DNA from: Gemmatimonadota bacterium | Lineage (GTDB): Bacteria; Gemmatimonadota; Gemmatimonadetes; Longimicrobiales; Gaopeijiaceae | Reading direction: 5' to 3' | Length of the DNA stretch: 7,095 nucleotides | Assembly (NCBI GenBank): GCA_016209995.1 | Contig: JACQVC010000535.1 | Coordinates: 1 to 7,095 of the forward strand | In this document: positions 1 to 6,077 of the stretch, piece by piece | Layout: each line of letters starts with the position of its first letter | Numbering within the stretch: the first letter of the stretch is position 1 | Made by a program: the position numbers and the translations under genes | Notes under the pieces: generated by a model | What the model was told of the DNA's origin: nothing | What the model saw: the letters and a program-made list of their open reading frames with translations, nothing else | Databases searched by the model: none

Positions 1-240
1 CTCTACGTGGGAGTAACTTCAGACCTGGTCAGGCGCGTGTGGCAGCACAAGGAGAACCTCGCCGACGGCTTCACCAAGCAGTACGGCGTTCACACGTTGG
101 TTTGGTACGAGCCTCACCAATCCATGGAGTCGGCCATCCAGCGCGAGAAGACGATCAAAGGATGGAAGCGGCGTTGGAAGCTTGAACTGATCGAGAGGCA
201 GAACCCGGAATGGCGCGATTTGTACCAGGACTTGCTGTGA
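1..240 (+). CDS. GIY-YIG nuclease superfamily small protein, 5'-truncated by the window edge
   Basis: The reading frame is open from base 1 to the TGA at 238-240 and gives 79 residues; the true start lies upstream of the window. The visible protein begins LYVGVTSDLVRRVWQHKE, which matches the second half of the GIY-YIG core: YVG is the 'YIG' half, followed by the conserved Arg and His positions. It continues with DGFTKQYGVHTLVWYE and a C-terminal block ESAIQREKTIKGWKRRWK, ending NPEWRDLYQDLL. This is the stand-alone single-domain family (about 90-100 residues) common in bacteria, usually annotated as a GIY-YIG or excinuclease-subunit-C-like protein. About 10-20 N-terminal residues, including the 'GIY' strand, appear to be missing. 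An internal GTG at base 7 is unlikely to be the start because it would remove the core motif. Family members are predicted DNA endonucleases, but the role of this group is not established. The stop is two bases before a palindromic repeat. Confidence 0.88.
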   Translation, partial: LYVGVTSDLVRRVWQHKENLADGFTKQYGVHTLVWYEPHQSMESAIQREKTIKGWKRRWKLELIERQNPEWRDLYQDLL

Positions 241-242
241 GC

Positions 243-272
243 ACTGGATTCCGGCTTTTCGCCGGAATGACG
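243..272 (-). repeat. Dispersed palindromic repeat, copy A (inverted relative to the other copies)
   Basis: The stem arms are attccggc at 248-255 and gccggaat at 261-268, a perfect 8-bp inverted repeat around the 5-nt spacer ttttc. Read on the minus strand the unit is GTCATTCCGGCGAAAAGCCG followed by GAATCCAGT, the same consensus as the plus-strand copies near 2071 and 6045. It fills the gap between the GIY-YIG stop and the aroC ribosome-binding region. It resembles REP/dRS3-like short palindromes known from several bacterial genomes. No terminator-like T-tract follows it. Confidence 0.85.
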
Positions 273-275
273 TTC

Positions 276-280
276 GGGAA
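276..280 (+). promoter_or_regulatory. Weak Shine-Dalgarno-like GGGAA that favours the aroC start at 290
   Basis: The purine run gggaa at 276-280 lies 9 bases before the ATG at 290 but touches the alternative in-frame ATG at 281. The spacing therefore supports 290. No stronger ribosome-binding site is visible because the preceding bases belong to the palindromic repeat. Confidence 0.45.
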
Positions 281-289
281 ATGACAACC

Positions 290-1483
290 ATGCACCTCCG
301 CTTCCATACCGCTGGAGAATCCCACGGTCGTGGCCTGATCGCCATGATCGAAGGGGTTCCTGCCGGGCTGGACCTGGACATGGACCGGGACGTGAACCCC
401 GAGCTGCGGCGCCGGCAGGCGGGCCACGGCCGGGGGCGGCGCATGGACATCGAGACCGACTGCGCGGAGCTCATCTCGGGCGTGCGCCTCGGGCAGACGT
501 TGGGGTCGCCGATCGCCATGATCGTTTGGAACCGGGATTGGGAGAACTGGCGCACGGCCATGGGGCAGAAGCCGCCCGTCGAGGAGGTGAGCCCGAAGGC
601 GCTGCGGCCCGTGCATCTGCCGCGGCCCGGACACGCCGACCTGGTGGGTGTCCTCAAGTACGATCGTCAGGACGCGCGGGATGCTCTGGAGCGGGCGAGC
701 GCTCGCGAGACGGCGGCCAGGGTCGCGTGCGCGGCCGTGGCCAAACGGTTGCTCGCTGAGCTCGGGATCGGCATCGGCAGTCACGTGGTAGCGCTCGGGT
801 CCGTCGAGGCGAAGGAGCCCGCGCAGCTTCCCGAGAACCTGAACGAAGTCTCGGATCGGTCGCCCGTGCGCACGCTGGATGCGGAGGCCGAAGCGCGCAT
901 GATCGAGGAGATCGACCGCGCCCAGGAGGCCGGCGATACGCTGGGTGGGATCTTCGAGGTCGTGGTCACGGGCCTGCCCGTCGGGCTGGGAAGCTACGTG
1001 TCCTGGGACCGCAAGCTCGACGCCCGCCTCGCCGGCGCGCTCATGTCGATCCAGGCCATCAAGGGCGTCGAGATCGGGCTCGGCTTCCACGGCGCCCGCC
1101 TGCCGGGTTCCCGCGTGCACGACCCGATCCTGCGCGATCCCGCGAAGCCGCGGACCGGTGGCTATGGCCGCGCGACGAACCATGCCGGCGGACTCGAGGG
1201 CGGAGTGACGACCGGTGAGCCGCTCGTGCTCCGTTGCGCAATGAAACCGATCTCGACGTTGATGAAGGGGCGGCTGCCGAGTGTGCACCTGCTGACCGGA
1301 GAAGCCGCCGAGGCGACGGCCGAGCGCAGCGACGTTTGCTCGCTGCCGGCCGCCGGCGTGGTCGGAGAAGCCATGGCCGCGCTCGTGGTCGCGGATGCCG
1401 TTCTGGAGAAGTTCGGCGGCGATTCGCTGGGCGAGGTGCGCCGGAACTTCGATTCCTACCTCGCGCACCTGGCCAGTCGCTGA
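290..1483 (+). CDS. aroC: Chorismate synthase
   Basis: This enzyme converts 5-enolpyruvylshikimate-3-phosphate to chorismate with reduced FMN, the last step of the cytoplasmic shikimate pathway. The protein is 397 residues from the ATG at 290; an in-frame ATG at 281 would add MTT. I chose 290 because it has the better-spaced GGGAA and begins MHLRF, as the family usually does. Family signatures are all present: TAGESHG with the catalytic His at residue 12, the block around 123-144 containing KYDRQDARDALERASARETA, the GGYGRATNHAGGLEGGVTTG segment, and the C-terminal RSDVCSLPAAGVVGEA with Asp348. The KYDRQDARDALERASARETA block and the length point to the long type found in Bacillus, Actinobacteria and Deinococcus rather than the roughly 360-residue enterobacterial type. 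The stop is 17 bases before aroK, so the two are probably cotranscribed. The gene looks intact. Confidence 0.97.
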   Translation: MHLRFHTAGESHGRGLIAMIEGVPAGLDLDMDRDVNPELRRRQAGHGRGRRMDIETDCAELISGVRLGQTLGSPIAMIVWNRDWENWRTAMGQKPPVEEVSPKALRPVHLPRPGHADLVGVLKYDRQDARDALERASARETAARVACAAVAKRLLAELGIGIGSHVVALGSVEAKEPAQLPENLNEVSDRSPVRTLDAEAEARMIEEIDRAQEAGDTLGGIFEVVVTGLPVGLGSYVSWDRKLDARLAGALMSIQAIKGVEIGLGFHGARLPGSRVHDPILRDPAKPRTGGYGRATNHAGGLEGGVTTGEPLVLRCAMKPISTLMKGRLPSVHLLTGEAAEATAERSDVCSLPAAGVVGEAMAALVVADAVLEKFGGDSLGEVRRNFDSYLAHLASR

Positions 1484-1500
1484 GGTGGGGTCGAGCCCTG

Positions 1501-2064
1501 ATGACGAGCCCCGACATGACTGATGCGGTTCCCGTACTGCGCGTGCTGCTGGTGGGCTTCATGGCCAGCGGGAAAACCGGCGTCGCGCGGGTTCTCGCCC
1601 GGCGGCTGGGCTGGCAGTTCTTCGATTTCGATGACGTGATCGTGAAGCGGGTTGGCCAGCCGATCCGCGAGATCTTCAGCGTTCAGGGAGAGCCGGCCTT
1701 TCGGGAGATCGAGACGGAGGTGGGCAACGAGCTGTTGGCCAGGGAACACGTCGTGCTGGCGTCGGGCGGCGGCTGGGCTGCGGTGCCGGGAAGGCTCCAG
1801 CAACTGGACGCTGCGACACTGAGCGTCTGGCTGCGCGTATCCGCCGAAACCGCGGTCACGCGAACACGTTACACGGCGCGCTCCCGGCCCCTGCTCGACG
1901 TTGAGGACCCCGTTGCGCAGGCTCGCCGCCTGCTGGCCGAGAGGGAACCTTTTTACAGGGTGGCGAATCTCACGCTGGACACCGACCATGCCAGTTTCAG
2001 TGATCTGGCGGACCGAATCCTGGCGGTGGTTCGGCAGAGGGAGCAGTTAGCGATCAGCAAATAG
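1501..2064 (+). CDS. aroK: Shikimate kinase
   Basis: This enzyme phosphorylates shikimate at the 3-hydroxyl with ATP, two steps before AroC. The protein is 187 residues, within the usual 165-200 range. Visible elements in order are Walker A GFMASGKT (19-26), the shikimate-binding Asp pair in FDFDD (42-45), GEPAFREIE with Arg68 (63-71), SGGG (88-91), the lid motif RSRPLL with Arg129 (127-132), and EREPFYRVA with Arg153, which corresponds to the second substrate-binding Arg. The frame stays open upstream into aroC, but homology begins only after 1501, where ATG gives MTSPDM. A second in-frame ATG at 1516 is possible. The nearest purine-rich stretch, gaggtgg at 1482-1488, overlaps the aroC stop and is rather far (12 bases). 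The position directly after aroC supports a two-gene aromatic unit; aroB, a frequent partner, is not next door. The function could equally be labelled AroL. Confidence 0.95.
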   Translation: MTSPDMTDAVPVLRVLLVGFMASGKTGVARVLARRLGWQFFDFDDVIVKRVGQPIREIFSVQGEPAFREIETEVGNELLAREHVVLASGGGWAAVPGRLQQLDAATLSVWLRVSAETAVTRTRYTARSRPLLDVEDPVAQARRLLAEREPFYRVANLTLDTDHASFSDLADRILAVVRQREQLAISK

Positions 2065-2067
2065 CAT

Positions 2068-2095
2068 ATCATTCCGGCGGAAGCCGGAATTCAGT
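2068..2095 (+). repeat. Dispersed palindromic repeat, copy B
   Basis: A perfect 20-base hairpin lies at 2071-2090: arms attccggc (2071-2078) and gccggaat (2083-2090) with a GGAA tetraloop of the GNRA type. The flanks atc and tcag continue the consensus. It starts four bases after the aroK stop. It could stabilise or trim the aroC-aroK transcript 3' end, but there is no U-tract, so a classical intrinsic terminator is not supported. Confidence 0.85.
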
Positions 2096-2109
2096 TCCGC
2101 GAGGAACTG
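2092..2109 (+). repeat. Second hairpin abutting repeat copy B
   Basis: Arms cagttcc (2092-2098) and ggaactg (2103-2109) form a perfect 7-bp stem around gcga (2099-2102), another GNRA-type tetraloop. Its left arm begins in the tcag tail of repeat copy B, one base after the first stem closes. The sequence is otherwise unlike the repeat core, so it may be local structure rather than another family member. It lies 45 bases before the topA start. Confidence 0.6.
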
Positions 2110-2154
2110 GCAACCAGCGAAGAGCTACGGATCTCTGATTCGCTTCGAGCACTT

Positions 2155-4641
2155 ATGGCAAAGACGAAACCCAAGAAGCCCAGAACCAAGAAGAAGGGCC
2201 TGCACCTGGTGGTCGTCGAGTCGCCGGCCAAGGCGAGGACGATCGGCAAGTACCTGGGCGGCCAATATGAGGTCGCTGCCTCGGTGGGTCACGTGCGCGA
2301 CCTGCCGCTACGCGAGCTCGGCGTGAACGTGGAGGCCGGCTTCGAGCCGAAGTACGTCACGATCCGCGGCAAGGGCAAGATCCTGCAGGAGCTGAAGCGC
2401 AAAGCGAAAGAAGTGGACTCGGTGATCCTGGCCACGGACCCGGACCGTGAGGGCGAAGCCATCGCGTTTCACGTGGCCGAGCAGCTGGGCGACCCGCTCG
2501 ACGAGGATCGCTTTCGCCGCGTGCGCTTTCACGAGATCACACGCGATGCCGTGCTGCGCGCCCTCGAGCAGCCTGGGCCGATCGACGTGCGCAAGGTGGA
2601 AGCGCAACAAGCGCGCCGTATCCTCGATCGGCTCGTGGGCTACCAGGCGAGTCCCTTCCTCTGGAAACCCATTCGTCCCGGGCTTTCCGCCGGCCGCGTC
2701 CAGACGGTCGCGCTCCGCTTGATCTGCGAGCGCGAGGAAGAGATTCGCGCCTTCACGCCGCAGGAGTACTGGTCCATTCTCGCGCAGCTCGAGAAGGATG
2801 ACCATCCGTTCCAGGCCAAGCTCCACAAGATCGATGGCAAAGCGTTCCACCTGGGCAACGAAGTCGAAACGGCTGCCGTCGTCGCCGACGTGCGGGGAAC
2901 GCCGTTCGTCATCACTGACATCAAGAGGCGCGAGCGGCGCAAGAATCCGGCTCCTCCGTTCACCACCTCGACGCTCCAGCAGGAGGCGGCCAAGCGCCTG
3001 GGTTTCTCCGCCAAACGCACCATGGCCCTGGCGCAGCAGCTCTACGAAGGCGTCGAGCTGGGCGACCGCGGCGCCGTGGGGCTCATCACGTACATGCGCA
3101 CGGACTCGACCCGCGTGGCCGCGCCCGCGGTTGCAGCGGCCCGCGGCTGGATTGACTCGGAATTCGGCCGCGACTACGTGCCGGACTCGCCGCGAGACTG
3201 GAGCGGCACGCGCCAGAAGGCGGCCCAGGAAGCCCACGAGGCCGTACGGCCCACGGATGTCGAGATTCATCCGGATGATGTGCGGCCCTTCCTGGAGGCT
3301 CCCACCGCGCGGCTCTACGAGCTGATCTGGCTGCGCTTCGTGGCCAGCCAGATGGCCGCCGCCATCTACGATACGACCACCGTCGACTTCGACTTGCAGG
3401 GTGCGAGCGGCCGTCGCTACCTCTTCCGCGCCACCGGTTCCGTCGTGAAGTTTGCTGGCTTCACGCGGCTCTACCAGGAGGCTCAGGAAACCGGTGAGCA
3501 TCGCCGCCTCGACGACCTCGCGCCGCTGCCGCCGCTCGCGACGCGCGAGACGATCACCCTGAAGGCGCTCGTGCCGGAGCAGCACTTCACGCAGCCGCCT
3601 CCCCGTTTCACCGAGGCCAGCCTGGTCAAGGAGCTGGAACGGCTCGGAATCGGTCGGCCGTCTACGTACGCGCATATCATTTCGACGCTACGCGATCGCC
3701 AGTACGTCGAGGACCGCGAGAAGCGGTTCCATCCCACGGAGCTGGGCGAGACCGTGACCAAGCTCCTGGTGCGCGTATTCCCCGACATCTTCGATGTGAA
3801 CTTCACCAGCCAGATGGAGGAGGAGCTGGACTCGGTGGAGGAGGGAGAACGCACGTGGCGCCGCGTGCTCGAGGACTTCTACGGCCCCTTCCAGCGTCGC
3901 CTACGCGAGGGCGAGGCCCGCAGCGATGAGCTGGTCAAGGAGGTTCTGGAAGCCAGTCACGAGCGGTGCTCGGAGTGCGGCCGCCCGATGATCGTGCGCT
4001 GGAACCGCTATGGCCGCTTCCTCGGGTGCTCCGGCTATCCGGAATGTCGCCACACTCGCTCACTCGAGGGCACGCCGGCCATCGATCTGAAGGGCGAGAA
4101 GTGCCCGGACTGCGGCGGCCAGCTCGTGGCCAAACGCGGCCGCTTCGGAGCCTTCGTGGCCTGCACGAACTACCCCGAGTGCAGGTACACGCGCGGTCTG
4201 GATGAGAACGGCGCGGAGAAGCCGCGCGCGACACCCACGGACGAGAAATGCGAGAAGTGCGGCTCGCCCATGGTCGCCCGCCGGGGACGCTACGGCGAGT
4301 TCCTCGCCTGTAGCGCTTACCCGAAATGCAAGAATACGCGGCCGCTCGCCATTCCGGGGCTCAAGTGCCCCAAGTGCCAGGAGGGTGGGATCGCCGAGAA
4401 GCGCACCCGGCGAGGGAAGACGTTCTGGGGCTGCACGCGATACCCGCAGTGCGACTGGTCCTCCTGGGATCGTCCGCTGACGACGCCGTGCCCCAACGGG
4501 GACAGCGAGTTCTTGCTGATGAAGACGTCCCGACGTGGAGAGGAGATGCTCCTGTGTCCGCGGTGCGGCCAGAAGTTCGAGCCCGCGGCCGTGACCGGCG
4601 AGCGGGACGGCAGCTCGGGCGGGGACGGAACGGGACCCTGA
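2155..4641 (+). CDS. topA: DNA topoisomerase I (type IA, omega protein)
   Basis: This enzyme relaxes negative supercoils by cutting one strand through a 5'-phosphotyrosine link. The protein is 828 residues, close to the usual bacterial size. A lysine-rich tail (1-14) precedes the Toprim domain with VVVESPAKA (Glu22) and DPDREGE (Asp95, Asp97, Glu99, binding Mg2+). The core carries SAGRVQ (178-183), the active site LITYMRTDS with Tyr313 and Arg315, and RPST (501-504). The C-terminus has four complete four-cysteine zinc ribbons: Cys605/608/625/631, 650/653/670/676, 699/702/719/725 and 738/741/760/766. A fifth unit (Cys779, 801, 804) lacks one cysteine. The ATG at 2155 has only a weak ribosome-binding site, and no good alternative start is seen between the repeat hairpins and 2155. 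The TGA overlaps the ATG of trmFO by one base, which suggests translational coupling. No promoter could be identified with confidence in 2110-2154. Confidence 0.98.
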   Translation: MAKTKPKKPRTKKKGLHLVVVESPAKARTIGKYLGGQYEVAASVGHVRDLPLRELGVNVEAGFEPKYVTIRGKGKILQELKRKAKEVDSVILATDPDREGEAIAFHVAEQLGDPLDEDRFRRVRFHEITRDAVLRALEQPGPIDVRKVEAQQARRILDRLVGYQASPFLWKPIRPGLSAGRVQTVALRLICEREEEIRAFTPQEYWSILAQLEKDDHPFQAKLHKIDGKAFHLGNEVETAAVVADVRGTPFVITDIKRRERRKNPAPPFTTSTLQQEAAKRLGFSAKRTMALAQQLYEGVELGDRGAVGLITYMRTDSTRVAAPAVAAARGWIDSEFGRDYVPDSPRDWSGTRQKAAQEAHEAVRPTDVEIHPDDVRPFLEAPTARLYELIWLRFVASQMAAAIYDTTTVDFDLQGASGRRYLFRATGSVVKFAGFTRLYQEAQETGEHRRLDDLAPLPPLATRETITLKALVPEQHFTQPPPRFTEASLVKELERLGIGRPSTYAHIISTLRDRQYVEDREKRFHPTELGETVTKLLVRVFPDIFDVNFTSQMEEELDSVEEGERTWRRVLEDFYGPFQRRLREGEARSDELVKEVLEASHERCSECGRPMIVRWNRYGRFLGCSGYPECRHTRSLEGTPAIDLKGEKCPDCGGQLVAKRGRFGAFVACTNYPECRYTRGLDENGAEKPRATPTDEKCEKCGSPMVARRGRYGEFLACSAYPKCKNTRPLAIPGLKCPKCQEGGIAEKRTRRGKTFWGCTRYPQCDWSSWDRPLTTPCPNGDSEFLLMKTSRRGEEMLLCPRCGQKFEPAAVTGERDGSSGGDGTGP

Positions 4642-6074
4642 TGAGCGAGCCGGTCAGCGTGGTCGGCGGAGGGCTCGCAGGCTGCGAGGCAGCCTGGTTC
4701 CTGGCCAACCGCGGCCACGTCGTCCGGCTCTACGAGATGCGACCCGTCCGGCGAACGCCTGCTCACCAGACCGACCTGCTGGCCGAGCTCGTCTGTACGA
4801 ATTCATTCAAGAGCGAAGATCCCGCCACGGCGCACGGGCAGCTCAAGCGTGAGATGGCGTGCCTGGGCTCGCTGCTACTGCGCTGTGCCGCCGAAGCGCG
4901 CGTGCCCGCCGGATCCGCGCTGGCCGTCGACCGGGAGATGTTCGCCGGTGCGATGACCACGAGCGTCGGCGCGCACCCCCGCATCGAGATCGTGCGCGAC
5001 GAGATCGTCGACATCCCCGCGGGGCCCGCCGTGATTGCCACCGGGCCGCTGACCTCCGCTGGCCTGTCCGGCGCGGTTCGCGGCGTGCTCGGCGACGCGG
5101 GTTTGGCCTTCTACGATGCGATCGCACCCATCCTCGGCTACGACTCCATCAACCTGGGTATCGCGTTCCCCGCAGGCCGGTTCGGCGAGGATGACGACTA
5201 CCTCAACTGTCCTCTCTCCCGCGCTGAATACGGCGACTTCATTCGTGAGCTGCGCGCCGCCGCCACGTACGAGGGTCACGAGTGGGAGAACCTGCCCTAC
5301 TTCGAGGGCTGTCTGCCGATCGAGGTGATGGCCAGCCGCGGCGAGCAGACGCTGCGCTTCGGGCCCATGAAGCCCATCGGACTCGAGGATCCGCGGACGG
5401 GACGCCGCCCCTTCGCCGTGGTTCAGCTCCGGCGCGAGGACCGCGGGGGCCAGATGTGGAACATGGTGGGCTTCCAGACCCGCTTACGCCACGCGGAGCA
5501 GAAGCGAGTGTTCCAGATGATTCCGGGTCTCGACCACGCCGAGTTCCTGCGTTTCGGGTCCATTCATCGCAACAGCTACCTGAACTTCCCGGCGTGCCTC
5601 ACGCCGCCTGGAGCGTTGCCGTCACGCCCGGACATCCTCTTCGCCGGACAGCTCACCGGCGTTGAGGGGTACACGGAGTCCGCCGCCAGCGGCATCATGG
5701 CCGCTCTCAACCTGGATCGCGTGCTGCGAGGCCTACAGCCCGCCATCCCGCCTACGACGACCATGCTCGGCGGGCTTTACCGCTACCTGCGCGAGACCAA
5801 GGCCAAGCACTTCCAGCCGATGAACTCCAACTGGGGCCTCGTCGATCCCTTGTCGCAGCCCGAACAGAATCGGGACGCGAAGCGTCGCGCCCTGGCCGAG
5901 CGCGCGCTGGCCGACTTCCGCCGCTGGCTGCGGGAAGGGCAGGTGGCGGCGGAGACCGGCGAGACGGGCGAGGCAGGGACCGCCGCCCGTGGTCACTCCG
6001 GCAAAGCATGTCCCGGCGAAAGCCGGGACCGGAATCCAGCTGTCATTCCGGCGGAAGCCGGAATCCAGCTCTAG
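4641..6074 (+). CDS. trmFO: Methylenetetrahydrofolate-tRNA-(uracil-5-)-methyltransferase, with repeat-derived C-terminal tail
   Basis: This flavoenzyme makes 5-methyluridine at position 54 of the tRNA T-loop, using 5,10-methylenetetrahydrofolate as carbon donor and NAD(P)H-reduced FAD. The 477-residue protein starts with the dinucleotide-binding GGGLAG (9-14) and Glu32 ending the second strand. It has LVCTNSFKS with Cys52 and YFEGCLPIE with Cys224, matching the two functional cysteines of the Bacillus enzyme (Cys53 and Cys226). Further conserved stretches are LRFGPMKPIGLEDP, MVGFQTRL, FAGQLTGVEGYTES and SNWGLVDPL. The usual family end is around residue 430-440. Residues about 438-446 are a short ETGETGEAG repeat, and 450-477 are translated palindromic repeats ending VIPAEAGIQL, with the stop just after the last copy. 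The ATG overlaps the topA TGA; the open frame upstream of it is only a shadow of topA. The conserved domain looks complete, so activity is expected; the tail is probably unneeded. Confidence 0.96.
   Translation: MSEPVSVVGGGLAGCEAAWFLANRGHVVRLYEMRPVRRTPAHQTDLLAELVCTNSFKSEDPATAHGQLKREMACLGSLLLRCAAEARVPAGSALAVDREMFAGAMTTSVGAHPRIEIVRDEIVDIPAGPAVIATGPLTSAGLSGAVRGVLGDAGLAFYDAIAPILGYDSINLGIAFPAGRFGEDDDYLNCPLSRAEYGDFIRELRAAATYEGHEWENLPYFEGCLPIEVMASRGEQTLRFGPMKPIGLEDPRTGRRPFAVVQLRREDRGGQMWNMVGFQTRLRHAEQKRVFQMIPGLDHAEFLRFGSIHRNSYLNFPACLTPPGALPSRPDILFAGQLTGVEGYTESAASGIMAALNLDRVLRGLQPAIPPTTTMLGGLYRYLRETKAKHFQPMNSNWGLVDPLSQPEQNRDAKRRALAERALADFRRWLREGQVAAETGETGEAGTAARGHSGKACPGESRDRNPAVIPAEAGIQL
5992..6007 (+). 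repeat. Truncated palindromic-repeat fragment inside the trmFO 3' end
   Basis: The bases gtcactccggcaaagc match the left half of the consensus gtcattccggcggaagc with one substitution in the arm and one missing loop base. The right arm is absent; instead the next repeat unit begins. It looks like the remnant of an older copy into or beside which a further unit was placed. Confidence 0.5.
6009..6041 (+). repeat. Palindromic repeat, variant copy C, within trmFO coding sequence
   Basis: The stem is tcccggc (6011-6017) with gccggga (6022-6028), a perfect 7-bp inverted repeat around GAAA, a GNRA tetraloop. It is followed by ccggaatccagct (6029-6041), a 13-base string repeated exactly at the end of copy D (6058-6070). 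The core differs from copies A, B and D in one arm pair (tccc/ggga instead of attcc/ggaat). The difference is compensatory, so the stem is kept. Confidence 0.75.
6042..6070 (+). repeat. Palindromic repeat, copy D, at the trmFO-xerC junction
   Basis: Arms attccggc (6045-6052) and gccggaat (6057-6064) form a perfect 8-bp stem with a GGAA loop. The 20-base palindrome is identical to copy B at 2071-2090. It is read as VIPAEAGIQ in the trmFO frame, a typical translation of this repeat class. The trmFO stop (6072-6074) follows directly, and the xerC ATG is only 14 bases from the end of the stem. Confidence 0.85.
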
Positions 6075-6077
6075 CTC

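Noticed and set aside
155..1468. A 437-codon open frame on the minus strand opposite aroC
   Set aside because: It has no recognisable domain, is rich in Arg/His/Pro/Gly as expected from antisense reading of GC-rich codons, and lies wholly opposite a certain aroC.
1234..1500. In-frame N-terminal extension of shikimate kinase into aroC
   Set aside because: The extension is an out-of-frame reading of the conserved AroC C-terminus, and kinase homology begins only after the ATG at 1501.
2071..2109. Intrinsic terminator after aroK
   Set aside because: The stems are good but no T-run follows either of them, so Rho-independent termination is not supported.
2308..3675. A 455-codon open frame on the minus strand opposite topA
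   Set aside because: It is antisense to the catalytic core of TopA, of low-complexity composition, with no family resemblance; GC-rich third positions explain the lack of stops.
4326..4640. In-frame N-terminal extension of TrmFO into topA
   Set aside because: It is an out-of-frame shadow of the TopA zinc ribbons; the FAD-binding motif begins right after the ATG at 4641, which overlaps the topA stop.
5992..6070. A CRISPR array made of the repeated units near the trmFO end
   Set aside because: The units are palindromes abutting each other with no unique spacers of constant length, and the same palindrome occurs singly elsewhere; no cas gene is present.
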